From positions 186,001-250,000 of the forward strand of contig NZ_JAKNUT010000005.1 in the NCBI RefSeq assembly GCF_023155855.1: a DNA stretch of 64,000 nucleotides, written 5' to 3'. Position numbers and translations under genes: made by a program. The DNA comes from Microbacterium aoyamense. GTDB lineage: Bacteria; Actinomycetota; Actinomycetes; Actinomycetales; Microbacteriaceae. Under the pieces are notes generated by a model. It was not told the origin of the DNA. It did no database searches and saw nothing but the letters and a program-made list of their open reading frames with translations. Shown here piece after piece: positions 8,343 to 16,794 of this stretch (positions are counted from its first letter, which is position 1; each line of letters starts with the position of its first letter).

Positions 8343-9247
8343 AGGTCCTGTGCGAACCTTCCCTCGAGACGGCGGAACACCGTCTGCCCCAGCCACAGCA
8401 CGACGACGGCGATGAGGAACGTCCACAGTGTGTCGAGGGCGAGGTCAGGGGGGATCGGAAGCGCTGCGAGGCGATCGGGATCGGTCTGCTCGCTGATGGG
8501 ACGCCAGAAGGCGAAGTGATACAGCTCGACAGCCTGCGTGATCGGGTTAAGCAGATACACCCTCAGGAGCCAGTCGGGCAGGACGTCGGCGACCATCGTC
8601 CAGAAGTAGAGCACCGGTGACGCCCAGGTCGCCAGCAGGAGCAGCAGCTCGACGATGTTCTCGGAATCGCGGTAGCGCACATTGAGTGCGCCGAAGAAGA
8701 GACCGAGTCCAAGTGCGAAGACCATGATCAGAAGCGTCCCGGCGAGGATCGCGAGGACCCCGATGGCCGAGACGTGCACGATCCAGCCGAAGAACAGGCA
8801 CACGACCAGCAGCAGGCCGACTTGCGGCAGGAAGTGCACGAACGCGACGATGACAGCCGATACGGCGAACAGCTGCCGCGGAAGGTACACCTTGCGCACG
8901 AGCGCTGCATTGCCGACGATCGACGTCGTGGCGTTCTTGAACCCCTCGCTGAAGAGGTTGATGACGACGATGCCGCTGAACAGGTAGACGGCGTAGTTCG
9001 GGATGCCCTTGTCGAGGCTGAGGAAGATGCCCAGGACGACGAAGAAGACGAGGAACTGGGCCGCCGGCCGCACGTACGACCACGTCCAGCCGAGGACCGA
9101 GTTGCGGTAGCGGGTGGTGACGCCCGTGCGCACGAGGAGCCGCAGCAGATAGTGCCAGCGGAACACGTCGAGGAGTCCCCCCGCGGTCCCCGGTACGTCG
9201 AACTGCGCACGGGGCACGTGCGCGAAGAGATCTCGGGTATCGGACAC
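8339..9247 (-). CDS. ABC-2 type permease for polysaccharide export (TagG/Wzm-like)
   Basis: 302 aa, GTG start at 9247. Residues 30-60 carry the amphipathic entry FRWHYLLRLLVRTGVTTRYRN seen in Wzm/TagG permeases (shown in part), followed by six hydrophobic segments. The C-terminus contains NPITQAVELYHFAFW, a conserved feature of this family. It pairs with the ATPase encoded immediately downstream. The TAGGCA next to the GTG is too close to serve as its own -10, so the promoter is unresolved. Confidence 0.9.
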   Translation of the reverse strand: MSDTRDLFAHVPRAQFDVPGTAGGLLDVFRWHYLLRLLVRTGVTTRYRNSVLGWTWSYVRPAAQFLVFFVVLGIFLSLDKGIPNYAVYLFSGIVVINLFSEGFKNATTSIVGNAALVRKVYLPRQLFAVSAVIVAFVHFLPQVGLLLVVCLFFGWIVHVSAIGVLAILAGTLLIMVFALGLGLFFGALNVRYRDSENIVELLLLLATWASPVLYFWTMVADVLPDWLLRVYLLNPITQAVELYHFAFWRPISEQTDPDRLAALPIPPDLALDTLWTFLIAVVVLWLGQTVFRRLEGRFAQDL

Positions 9248-9276
9248 TGCCTACTCACAACGCTTCGTCGGCGACG

Positions 9277-9310
9277 GGCGCCGGGGACTCAGAAGAGTGT
9301 ACCCGGCGCC
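9277..9310 (-). terminator. Hairpin directly after CWB2 gene stop
   Basis: Perfect 9-bp stem GGCGCCGGG/CCCGGCGCC (9277-9285 with 9302-9310) and a 16-nt loop, starting 5 bp after the stop of the 9315-11525 gene. It separates that gene from the exporter operon. Confidence 0.6.
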
Positions 9311-9314
9311 GTCT

Positions 9315-11525
9315 TCAACAACGCTCCGAGCGGGCGACGCCGGCGGACAGGACGCCGGCCCCGCCGATGAGTGTCGCCGTGCTCGTCCCGTGGGTGAGCA
9401 TGTAGTCCTTCGCGGCACCGGTCATGCAGTAGTTCGGCTGCGAGAACAGCGGTGCGGCGTTGCGGCCTGCGAGCACCGTCCCCGACAGCGCGTCCGGGAA
9501 GTCCATTCCCGTCGCCAGGTACGCGGTCGAGGCGGTGCCCGGATACGTCGCGTTGTTCATGAGGAGGCTGGTCTGATACCTCGTCGAGCCGCCATATCGC
9601 GTCACGCCGAGCCCCGCATTCTTGAGCGAGGTCTCGACGCCGGCTGAGATCGCTCCGGTGCCGCCCGCGATCACGGCCTGCGTGACTCCGAGGGAACGCA
9701 GCGCGGCGAGAGTCCGTGCGTCAACGGCCCCGGCCTTTCCGTCGACGAGGAAGACCGGTGCCTTCTTCGCGCCCGCGATGGCCGAGGCTGCGAGTGCATC
9801 GGCGAAGTCGGCGCCGGTCGCGATGTACGCCGTGGACACGTTCGTGAAGGCCGCGAGGGCGAGCGACACGCTCGTCTCGTAGCGGTCCGCACCGGAGATG
9901 CGCGAGATCGCCGCGCTCGGCATCGCGGCCTGCGCCGCGCTCACCAGGGACGCCTGCAGCACGCCCTCACCGCCGACCAGCACGACCTTCGTGGGATTGA
10001 GCCGCTTCATCTCGGTCACCACCGAGGCCGGGATGCCGTCCGCGCGAGCCAGGAGCAGCGACGCACCGGTGCCGGAGGCGATCGCCGCCGCCGAGAGTGC
10101 GTCGGGGAAGTCCATGCCCGCCGCGAGGTAGACGGTCGAAGCGCCGCTCGGGTACGCCGCCTTCGAGACGGCGACGGATGTCGCGTAGCGATCGGTCCCC
10201 GAGATCCGCGTCGTCGAGTACGTCGGCGGTGCGGTCGGCGTCACGTACGCGCTGTGCACCCACGCCACGACGCCGTCCATGCGGACCCGCCACCATTCGC
10301 CGAACGTTCCCGTCCGGGTCACGATCGTGCCGGCAGTCAGGGAGCGGATGCCTTCGCTGCACACGGTCGTGGGCGCCTTGCGTGCGTAGAGGACGGATGC
10401 GGTGACCCGGTACTCCCCCGACCCCGCGGTGACGGCCGAGCCGCTCGGAGGCGTGCAGACTCCGACGGTGTTCTGCGTCGAGCCGAACCAGTCGGTGAAG
10501 TAGTTGTAGAAGTTGCGGTTGCCGTACGACGAGCACGCGTCGTTGGCGGCGGCGTAGCCCGCGGCGAGCGCCGCGCGGTTGGGCTGGTACGGCGTGTAGT
10601 AGTAGAGGTTCGCCGTCGCCTGATTCGCGATGTAGACGGGCGACGTGCCGCATGCCGCATTCGGGTGATAGCGGACGTTCCAGGTCTTGCCGGGGGCATA
10701 CCACGTGAAGTAGTTGCTCGTACCCGGCGGATTGGCGTAGCGCTTGAACTGGGCGGCGGCGCCGTACACCTGGTTCTGGAAGCCGTAGTAGTGGGTGTCG
10801 CAGGCGGCGGTGTCGGGGCAGCCCTGCCCCATCGCGATCGTGTAGCGCCACTCGCTCGGCCACACGTGCGTCACGAGCCCCTGCTCCTTCTGGAGCGTCA
10901 CGAGGATGACCTGCGGGTTGATGCCGCAGGCCTGCGCGACCTTGAAGATGATGCGGGCCGCGCTCTCGCTGCCCGCTCCGGCGTACCGTCCGCCGCACAG
11001 CAGCGACGGCTCTCGGGTGGTCGTGTTCTGTCGGAAGTCCTTGAGGCAGGTGTAGCCACTCTGACAGTTCGGCACTTTGCTGTTGAGGAATGCCTGGATC
11101 TGCGCCTCGGTCATCGTGCCCGAGTTGAAGAACACGGCGTCGCTGATGATGTTGCCCGGGTTGAATCCCGCGAGGGTCGCCGCCGTGCGCAGGCCGTCTG
11201 ACGAGGATGACGGAGTCCACCCGTCGATGTTGCCCGCCGTCGGGTCGGACGGCGTGTCGCCTGGTGCGCCGGCCTCCCACTGCGCGTACTCGGACTCGGG
11301 CTCGGGCGCCGGCGTCGGTTCCTCCGTGGGCGCGGTCTCGGGCTCAGTCGTCGGTGTCGCACTCGGCTCGACCGAAGGAGTCGGCGTCGGCATCGGCGTC
11401 GGCGTCGTGGACGCCGCCGCGGGAGTCGAGACTCCGGCGATCACCACGCCGATGACGAGAGCCGCACCGAGCGCGGATCGCACCCAGCCTGAGCGCGAAG
11501 AGGAGACCCGAGACCTGTGCACCAT
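9315..11525 (-). CDS. Secreted lysozyme-like/SH3/CWB2-repeat protein (hemagglutinin-type)
   Basis: 736 aa from ATG 11525. A signal peptide (to about residue 39) is followed by a Pro/Thr/Glu-rich linker with PTPTPTPS-like repeats, then a cysteine-rich domain (about 110-365). That domain contains VILVTLQKEQGLVTHVWPSE; the glutamate in QKEQG sits as the catalytic acid does in lysozyme/transglycosylase folds. An SH3-like region (GSGEYRVTASVLYARKAPTT) follows, then three CWB2 repeats, the last with a final cysteine. Members of this actinobacterial family are usually named hemagglutinin or peptidoglycan-active. A wall-bound murein-modifying role is inferred. An in-frame start 21 codons upstream adds non-signal sequence and was rejected. 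Confidence 0.8.
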   Translation of the reverse strand: MVHRSRVSSSRSGWVRSALGAALVIGVVIAGVSTPAAASTTPTPMPTPTPSVEPSATPTTEPETAPTEEPTPAPEPESEYAQWEAGAPGDTPSDPTAGNIDGWTPSSSSDGLRTAATLAGFNPGNIISDAVFFNSGTMTEAQIQAFLNSKVPNCQSGYTCLKDFRQNTTTREPSLLCGGRYAGAGSESAARIIFKVAQACGINPQVILVTLQKEQGLVTHVWPSEWRYTIAMGQGCPDTAACDTHYYGFQNQVYGAAAQFKRYANPPGTSNYFTWYAPGKTWNVRYHPNAACGTSPVYIANQATANLYYYTPYQPNRAALAAGYAAANDACSSYGNRNFYNYFTDWFGSTQNTVGVCTPPSGSAVTAGSGEYRVTASVLYARKAPTTVCSEGIRSLTAGTIVTRTGTFGEWWRVRMDGVVAWVHSAYVTPTAPPTYSTTRISGTDRYATSVAVSKAAYPSGASTVYLAAGMDFPDALSAAAIASGTGASLLLARADGIPASVVTEMKRLNPTKVVLVGGEGVLQASLVSAAQAAMPSAAISRISGADRYETSVSLALAAFTNVSTAYIATGADFADALAASAIAGAKKAPVFLVDGKAGAVDARTLAALRSLGVTQAVIAGGTGAISAGVETSLKNAGLGVTRYGGSTRYQTSLLMNNATYPGTASTAYLATGMDFPDALSGTVLAGRNAAPLFSQPNYCMTGAAKDYMLTHGTSTATLIGGAGVLSAGVARSERC

Positions 11526-11528
11526 GTG

Positions 11529-11556
11529 AACAGTGTGACGGAAGTCATCCACTGTT
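11529..11556 (-). promoter_or_regulatory. Inverted repeat over the promoter of the lysozyme-like CWB2 gene
   Basis: AACAGTG (11529-11535) and CACTGTT (11550-11556) form a perfect 7-bp inverted repeat with a 14-bp spacer. On the minus strand it overlaps CACACT, which ends 6 bp before ATG 11525 and looks like a leaderless -10. A repressor or activator site is inferred; the binding protein is unknown. Confidence 0.4.
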
Positions 11557-11581
11557 ACCAGTCCTCGCACGAAATCCACGC

Positions 11582-11610
11582 CCGACACGCCGAAAACACC
11601 GGCGTGTCGG
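11582..11610. promoter_or_regulatory. Perfect 10-bp inverted repeat
   Basis: CCGACACGCC (11582-11591) and GGCGTGTCGG (11601-11610) with a 9-nt loop. It lies between the terminator-like hairpin of the upstream gene and the promoter of the next, so it may be a second terminator or an operator. Confidence 0.45.
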
Positions 11611-11623
11611 CGGCACCGACGCA

Positions 11624-11674
11624 GAAGAAGTCCCCGAACAGCGACTCGTATGAGTCGAGGTCGGGGACTTCTTC
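11624..11674 (-). terminator. Nested long hairpin after CWB2 gene
   Basis: Arms GAAGAAGTCCCCGA (11624-11637) and TCGGGGACTTCTTC (11661-11674) pair perfectly over 14 bp. The loop itself holds a 6-bp stem CGACTC/GAGTCG (11642-11647 with 11652-11657). It lies 15 bp past the stop of the 11689 gene, so a terminator is the simplest reading, and on the minus strand the stem ends in a pyrimidine-rich CTTCTTC. Confidence 0.65.
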
Positions 11675-11688
11675 AGCTCGCGCGGATC

Positions 11689-13521
11689 TCAGGGTATCGC
11701 GAGCTCGAGAGCGTCGATCACGGCGGGGCTCACCGCGCCGTTGCCTCCGAGGACGACCACCCGTTCCGGCCCCAGCCGGAAGACCTCCGCCTGCACGGCG
11801 GGCGGTAGCGCGCCAGCCGGGGTCAGGAGTACGGGGCCGGCCTGCATGCCGGCGACCGGGGCTCCGGCAAGCGCGTCGGGGAAGGTCGTCCCGTTCGCGA
11901 TGAAGACGACATCGGCCCCTGTCGGGAACGCCTTCTTGCTGATCGCGACGGCCGTGTCATATCGACCCGGCCCCGACCAGCGGTCCACCGGCGCGATCCC
12001 CTCCAACTCCGAAACGACCGCAGGACCCACAGCCCCGCTACCGCCCAAGACCACGATCTTCGACGGATCGAGTCGGGCGACCTCGGCCTTCACTGCAGGC
12101 GGCAGAGCGCCAGACGGGGTCAGCAGCACCGGACCCTCATCCTTGCCGGCCACGGGAGCACCCGCCAGAGCGTCAGGGAACGCCGTCCCGTTCGCGATGA
12201 ACACCACGTCCGCGCGCGTCGGGAACGCCTTCTGGCTGATCGCAACAGCCGTGTCGTAGCGGCCGGGGCCCGACCACCGCTCCACCGGCGCGATCCCCTC
12301 CAACTCCGAAACGACCGCAGGACCCACAGCCCCGCTACCGCCCAGGACCACGATCTTCGACGGATCGAGTCGGGCGACCTCGGCCTTCACTGCAGGCGGC
12401 AGAGCGCCAGACGGGGTCAGCAGCACCGGACCCCCATCCTTGCCGGCCACGGGAGCACCCGCCAGAGCGTCAGGGAACGCCGTCCCATTCGCGATGAACA
12501 CCACGTCCGCGCCCGACGGGAACGCCTCTTGACTGATCTTCACCGCCGTGTCGTACCGACCCGGACCGGACCACCGCTGCACCGGCGACGCCTCGCAGCG
12601 CCGGGGGAAGAAGTACTGGCGATCGCCCGCATAGATGGTCTGGGTCTGACTGATCGCCGGGTCGGTGAAGTTGACGGTGACGTCTGTGATTCCCTCACGC
12701 TCGACAGGGATGGTCTTCGCAAACGTCGTGACCGTCTCGAGTGGCCCGGAATAGGTCTCGACCGACTCACCGGCGTCCTGCTGTCCGTCCATATCGGTGT
12801 CGTACCAGACCGCGATGTGGGCGACCACGCCGGCGCGACCAGGCCCACCCCCACTCCCCGCCTTCACCGTGACTTCAGCGCCGCCGGGCGTGCACACGGG
12901 CGTTCCGAAGTTCGAGTTCAGGACGAGCCCCGGAGTGACGACAGGCGGAAGCTCGGCAGCCGCGAGGAAAAGCGCTGCGCCGCTCCAGGAATCCCCCATC
13001 GCCACACTGCCGATGAGCATGACCGTCAGGTCGTCGGAGCGATCGAACGTGAACGATCCGCTGTAATGACCGGTGCGGACCGTCGCCGACGCGCCGGTCT
13101 CGATCGTCTGGATCGGAAAGTCTCCGCCATTCATCCCGTAGCCGCGATCGAAATCGTCCGCGGTTGGATTCTCCGCGAACGTGCCCCGGTATACCCCGAG
13201 CTCGGGCTGCACCGTGACCGAGGTCCAGCATCCCTGCGACCCAGGTCCACCAGGGCACGAGTCGCTCTGCGCAGGCTGCTGCCAGTCGAAGGCCAGATCG
13301 AACCCGGTCGCGGTTCCGGTGATGACCACGTTCGACACCTTCGGCCACACCACGCCCTGCGCAGCCGACCGATAGACCACCGATGCCGTCTCGGCGCTCT
13401 GCGCGGCAACCGGCAGCGCGACGGTTCCCACCAAGATGGTGGCGAGTGCGGCGACAGCCCCCAGGATGCGACGGAGGGACCTCCCCGGCGCGGAACGACC
13501 GACAGCGATTCGACTCATCAC
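11689..13521 (-). CDS. Secreted protein with unknown N-domain and three near-identical CWB2 repeats
   Basis: 610 aa from ATG 13521; ATG 13518 is an equal alternative. The signal peptide ends near VALPVAAQSAE. Residues 45-310 form an unrecognised beta-rich domain with cysteines in SCPGGPGSQGCW and a CEASP turn. Three CWB2 repeats follow, each opening VxRWSGPGRYDTAV and sharing DGGPVLLTPSGALPPAVKAE. The first two repeats are almost identical in DNA with a 297-bp period, pointing to recent duplication or gene conversion. It is probably a wall-attached surface protein; the N-domain decides its function and I cannot name it. A nested hairpin follows the stop. Confidence 0.85.
   Translation of the reverse strand: MMSRIAVGRSAPGRSLRRILGAVAALATILVGTVALPVAAQSAETASVVYRSAAQGVVWPKVSNVVITGTATGFDLAFDWQQPAQSDSCPGGPGSQGCWTSVTVQPELGVYRGTFAENPTADDFDRGYGMNGGDFPIQTIETGASATVRTGHYSGSFTFDRSDDLTVMLIGSVAMGDSWSGAALFLAAAELPPVVTPGLVLNSNFGTPVCTPGGAEVTVKAGSGGGPGRAGVVAHIAVWYDTDMDGQQDAGESVETYSGPLETVTTFAKTIPVEREGITDVTVNFTDPAISQTQTIYAGDRQYFFPRRCEASPVQRWSGPGRYDTAVKISQEAFPSGADVVFIANGTAFPDALAGAPVAGKDGGPVLLTPSGALPPAVKAEVARLDPSKIVVLGGSGAVGPAVVSELEGIAPVERWSGPGRYDTAVAISQKAFPTRADVVFIANGTAFPDALAGAPVAGKDEGPVLLTPSGALPPAVKAEVARLDPSKIVVLGGSGAVGPAVVSELEGIAPVDRWSGPGRYDTAVAISKKAFPTGADVVFIANGTTFPDALAGAPVAGMQAGPVLLTPAGALPPAVQAEVFRLGPERVVVLGGNGAVSPAVIDALELAIP
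12004..12570 (-). repeat. Two tandem 297-bp CWB2 coding repeats
   Basis: The block starting at 12004 recurs at 12301. Over roughly the first 200 bp I count only three differences (for example cccaagacc versus cccaggacc). The end of each unit diverges more. The period is exactly 99 codons, so the reading frame is kept. Confidence 0.85.
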
Positions 13522-13578
13522 AGGCTCCCCAGCATCGTGATCGACCGCAGCCCCCAGGCTCGCGGTGCATGTGCTCGC

Positions 13579-13584
13579 ATACTA
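13579..13584 (-). promoter_or_regulatory. Putative -10 element TAGTAT
   Basis: TAGTAT lies about 60 bp upstream of ATG 13521 on the minus strand, followed by a leader with a GGGGAGCC ribosome site. No -35 box is obvious. Confidence 0.35.
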
Positions 13585-13586
13585 CT

Positions 13587-13610
13587 GGTCCGGGAGGCCC
13601 GCTCCGGACC
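13587..13610 (-). terminator. Short hairpin downstream of GT4 gene
   Basis: GGTCCGG/CCGGACC 7-bp perfect stem with a 10-nt loop, 26 bp after the stop of the 13636 glycosyltransferase gene and upstream of the TAGTAT box. Confidence 0.4.
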
Positions 13611-13635
13611 GAAGCGTCTCCGACGGGCTCCGCGG

Positions 13636-14754
13636 TCAGAGTTCGGCGTGCAGCAGCCACACCTTGTCGGCCGCTTCGCGCCACGAGAAGGCGCGCCCCC
13701 GATCGCCCGCCAGCACCGCGAGCCGATCGACCGAGGACGTCGATCCGAGCGCCGCGCGGAGGGCGTTGCCGAGCGCAGACTCTCGCTGCGCGTCATCCGC
13801 CTCGTCGACCAGCACGCCCCCGTCGACCACGATCTCGCGGTGAACGGAGGAGTCTGCGGCGATCACGGGCACGCCGAGGGTCAGCGCGTCCACCAGCCGC
13901 CACGGGAAGCCCGCGCGGCGAGAGGGCGCGACGAAGACGATCGCCGCCCCGTAGACAGCGGCGCGATCCGCCGGCGCGAGTCGACCGCGCACGTGCAGGC
14001 GATGCTCGGCGATGCCGGCGGCCGCGGCGATGTCCGCCACGGCGGGCTCGTGACCATCCTCGACATCGATCACGACGACGGGAAGGTCGGTGCCGGACGC
14101 CGCGACCGCCGCGAGTCCCGTCGACAGACTCTCGGACGGCATCGGCCCGCCCGCGAGCAGCACGAAGCCCTCGGGCAGATCAAGGTGACGACGGCGGCCG
14201 ACCTCGTCGGTCGGGACGGCGAAGCCGAGCGGAGACGCGCCGGCGATGACGCGGATGCGGTCCTCCAGACGCGGCGCGATCTCGGTGAGGCGCACCGCGA
14301 GCGAATGCGTCGGCACGACGACCGCGTCGGCGTGTCGGACGGCACGCTTGAGCATCGACCGCTGCCACGCCGCGACGCCGCGAGGCAGCTCGTCGGGAGC
14401 CTCCCACGCGCGGAGGTCCCAGACCGTCACGACCGTCTGGTCGTTGTCGTGCACGCGGTCGTGCCGCACGAGGGGAGCGAACAGCGAAGGTGAGTGGATC
14501 ATGCCGCCGGCGATGCCGCTGCCGATCCCCATCTGCAGGGCGGCGGACAGCTCTCGACGTGGGAGGCCTGCCCTCCGTACCCCGGCGAGGCCGTCGACCG
14601 GGACGAATTCGCCGGACGGAACGATCGCCTCGACCTCGCAGCCCGACGGCGCGGCGATCGCGAGCGCAGTCGCGAGTTCGCGGGAGGCCTCGGCGAGGTC
14701 CGGGTCTGTCGGGGCGACGAGCTGATCGAGCACGACGCGAAGCGTGGCCACCAC
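13636..14754 (-). CDS. GT4 family glycosyltransferase
   Basis: 372 aa, GTG start at 14754, 3 bp after the LCP stop. The C-terminal nucleotide-binding half holds PEGFVLLAGGPMPSESLSTG, VRGRLAPADRAAVYGAAIVFV and the donor-site segment SRRAGFPWRLVDALTLGVPVI (given in part). The last has the GFPxxxxDALxxGVPVI form of GT4 mannosyl- and rhamnosyltransferases. Being cotranscribed with an LCP ligase, it probably adds a sugar to the wall polymer that LCP attaches. The exact donor is unknown. Confidence 0.85.
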   Translation of the reverse strand: MVATLRVVLDQLVAPTDPDLAEASRELATALAIAAPSGCEVEAIVPSGEFVPVDGLAGVRRAGLPRRELSAALQMGIGSGIAGGMIHSPSLFAPLVRHDRVHDNDQTVVTVWDLRAWEAPDELPRGVAAWQRSMLKRAVRHADAVVVPTHSLAVRLTEIAPRLEDRIRVIAGASPLGFAVPTDEVGRRRHLDLPEGFVLLAGGPMPSESLSTGLAAVAASGTDLPVVVIDVEDGHEPAVADIAAAAGIAEHRLHVRGRLAPADRAAVYGAAIVFVAPSRRAGFPWRLVDALTLGVPVIAADSSVHREIVVDGGVLVDEADDAQRESALGNALRAALGSTSSVDRLAVLAGDRGRAFSWREAADKVWLLHAEL

Positions 14755-14757
14755 GTC

Positions 14758-16236
14758 TCAGCCCTCGGGCGACGGAGTCGGGGTCGGCGGGTGGAGCGAC
14801 GTGCGCACGAGCTCCTGCACGTACGCGTAGTCGGGTGCGTACTCGTCGATTCCGCCCTCCGGGGTCAGCTCGATCGCCGTGACGGGCTGCTCCTTCGCCT
14901 TCAACGCCAGATCGGCGAGGAACGGGATCAGGGATTGCGGCAGATCGGTCTCGACGATCGCGGCACCGGCCGCCGCGACATCCTGGAACCGCGTCAGCAC
15001 CGTCTGGGGAGTGAACTGCGCGAGCATCGCCTGCTGCAGGATGCGCTGGCGCGCCATGCGATCGAAGTCGCTCGTGGTGTAGCGCGAACGCGCGTACCAC
15101 TGCGCCGTGTCGCCGTCCATGTGCTGCGCCCCGGCCTCGATCCAGCCGGTCGCCCAGTCCTCGGCCGGCTGCCCCTGATAGGCGGGGCCGCCGCCCTTGG
15201 GAAGACGCTCCGCGACCGTGATGTCGACACCGCCGAGCGCATCGATGAGGGCGGCGAACCCGTGCATGTCGATGAAGACGTAGTACGGGATCTCGATGCC
15301 CAGGATCCCCTCGGCGGCATCCTTCGTCGCCTCGATCGCGGGCGCCGAGCCGTTCGCGGCGGCATCCGGGTAGAGGAGGCTGCCGTCCTGGCAGACCTCG
15401 ACCTCGGTCCGGAGCTGGTTGATCCCGCTCCCCCAGCCGCAGTTCGCGTCCGCGTGACTCTGGTGGCCGTTCGGGTACTTGTCCTGCATGGGACCGGGGG
15501 CGAACGGGAAGTTGGGCATGTCGCGCGGGATGCCGGTGATCGTCGTGCGCCCGGTGGTGGCGTCGATCGAGACGACCGAGATGCTGTCGAAGCGCATCGA
15601 GTCCCGGCCCTCACCCGAGTCCGCGCCGAGAAGGAGGATGTTGTAGTACCCGTCGGAGGGGGGCACGGCCGGCCCGCTCTCGCCGAAGATGACCGCGATC
15701 GTGTCCCGGGTCGTGCCCGCGACGTTGGCCGCGTACGCGGCCGTGCCCGTCGAGGCGACCAGCAGCGCGATCGCGAGTCCGACGATTCCGAAGCGGGCAC
15801 CCGTGCCGGTCTTGACCAGCCGGACGAGGCGCAGCGTGTCGATCGTGAGCACGGCCCACAGAACCGCGTACGCGATGAGCACTCCCTGCGCGAGCAGCAG
15901 CGGCAGGGGCCGCAGGAGCGAGAGGAATTCGGGGATCCAGGCCCCCGTGGCGAAGCCGAGAAGCGCCGCCGGCGCGAGGAGGGCGCTCAGCAGCAGGATG
16001 GCGGCGATGACCCACATAGCCAGAGTCGCGCCGAGCCCGATCCGCCCCAGGCGGCGGTTGCCCGCCAGCACCTGCGCAGAGCCCGGGACCAGGAAGTTCA
16101 GCAGAACGAGCCACCAGCCCCGCCGCGACATGAACGCGCGGGAGCGGGTGTCGGGATGCCGGAACGGCCGCTCGTTCACGAGCTGCATCCCGCGATCCGC
16201 CGGCGACGGCACCCGCGCGGGAGCCATCACGCTCAC
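14758..16236 (-). CDS. LytR-CpsA-Psr (LCP) family wall-polymer ligase
   Basis: 492 aa, GTG start at 16236, overlapping the purE stop by 4 bp. Residues 35-185 contain about four to five membrane helices. The extracellular LCP domain follows, with [20 protein letters not shown] and [13 protein letters not shown]; these aspartate and arginine residues bind the polyprenyl pyrophosphate in the family. LCP enzymes transfer a glycopolymer from its lipid carrier to peptidoglycan, as for teichoic acid or arabinogalactan. In M. tuberculosis an LCP gene, Rv3267, lies in the equivalent neighbourhood. It is the obvious partner of the Wzm/Wzt-like exporter and GTs nearby. Confidence 0.9.
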   Translation of the reverse strand: MSVMAPARVPSPADRGMQLVNERPFRHPDTRSRAFMSRRGWWLVLLNFLVPGSAQVLAGNRRLGRIGLGATLAMWVIAAILLLSALLAPAALLGFATGAWIPEFLSLLRPLPLLLAQGVLIAYAVLWAVLTIDTLRLVRLVKTGTGARFGIVGLAIALLVASTGTAAYAANVAGTTRDTIAVIFGESGPAVPPSDGYYNILLLGADSGEGRDSMRFDSISVVSIDATTGRTTITGIPRDMPNFPFAPGPMQDKYPNGHQSHADANCGWGSGINQLRTEVEVCQDGSLLYPDAAANGSAPAIEATKDAAEGILGIEIPYYVFIDMHGFAALIDALGGVDITVAERLPKGGGPAYQGQPAEDWATGWIEAGAQHMDGDTAQWYARSRYTTSDFDRMARQRILQQAMLAQFTPQTVLTRFQDVAAAGAAIVETDLPQSLIPFLADLALKAKEQPVTAIELTPEGGIDEYAPDYAYVQELVRTSLHPPTPTPSPEG

Positions 16237-16748
16237 AGCGAATCCTTCAGTCTGCGGTTCTTCTCCTCGACCTGGGACTCGAGGTCACGAGCGTAGGACT
16301 CGACGGCATCGGCGAGCGCTCCATCCGAGGATCCGAGGATCCGTGCGGCCAGCAGGCCCGCGTTCTTCGCGCCGTTGATCGACACGGTCGCCACGGGGAT
16401 GCCGGCGGGCATCTGAACGATGCTCAGGAGCGAATCGAGTCCGTCGAGCGTCGCGAGCTGCACGGGCACGCCGATGACGGGAAGAGCGGTGACCGAGGCG
16501 AGCATGCCCGGCAGGTGCGCGGCGCCGCCGGCGCCGGCGATGACGACGCGGATGCCGCGGCCGCGCGCCTCGCGCCCGTAGCGGATCAGCTTGTCGGGCG
16601 TGCGGTGGGCCGAGACGACCTCGACCTCGTGCGGGATGCCGAAGTCGGTGAGCACCTGCGAGGCGTCGCTCATGACCCGCCAGTCGGAGTCGGAGCCCAT
16701 CACGACCCCGACGAGGGGCGCGTCGGAGGAATGAAGTGGCCGCGTCAC
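16233..16748 (-). CDS. purE: N5-carboxyaminoimidazole ribonucleotide mutase
   Basis: 171 aa, GTG start at 16748. Class I PurE motifs are present: [25 protein letters not shown] and [11 protein letters not shown], which bind substrate phosphate and aminoimidazole. It converts N5-CAIR from PurK to CAIR in purine synthesis and acts as an octamer in the cytosol. The start is supported by TACCCT exactly 6 bp upstream. Downstream overlap with the LCP gene puts a housekeeping promoter ahead of the wall-polymer genes. Confidence 0.96.
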   Translation of the reverse strand: MTRPLHSSDAPLVGVVMGSDSDWRVMSDASQVLTDFGIPHEVEVVSAHRTPDKLIRYGREARGRGIRVVIAGAGGAAHLPGMLASVTALPVIGVPVQLATLDGLDSLLSIVQMPAGIPVATVSINGAKNAGLLAARILGSSDGALADAVESYARDLESQVEEKNRRLKDSL

Positions 16749-16754
16749 CTGCCC

Positions 16755-16760
16755 AGGGTA
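16755..16760 (-). promoter_or_regulatory. -10 element TACCCT (leaderless purE)
   Basis: TACCCT ends 6 bp before the purE GTG on the minus strand, the spacing found at many starts in this window. Confidence 0.5.
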
Positions 16761-16794
16761 GGCCGCGAGCCTGGCAGAACCCCGCAACGGCGCG

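Noticed and set aside
9245-9260. Leaderless promoter for the polysaccharide permease
   Set aside because: TAGGCA abuts the GTG directly, so the start site would fall inside the gene.
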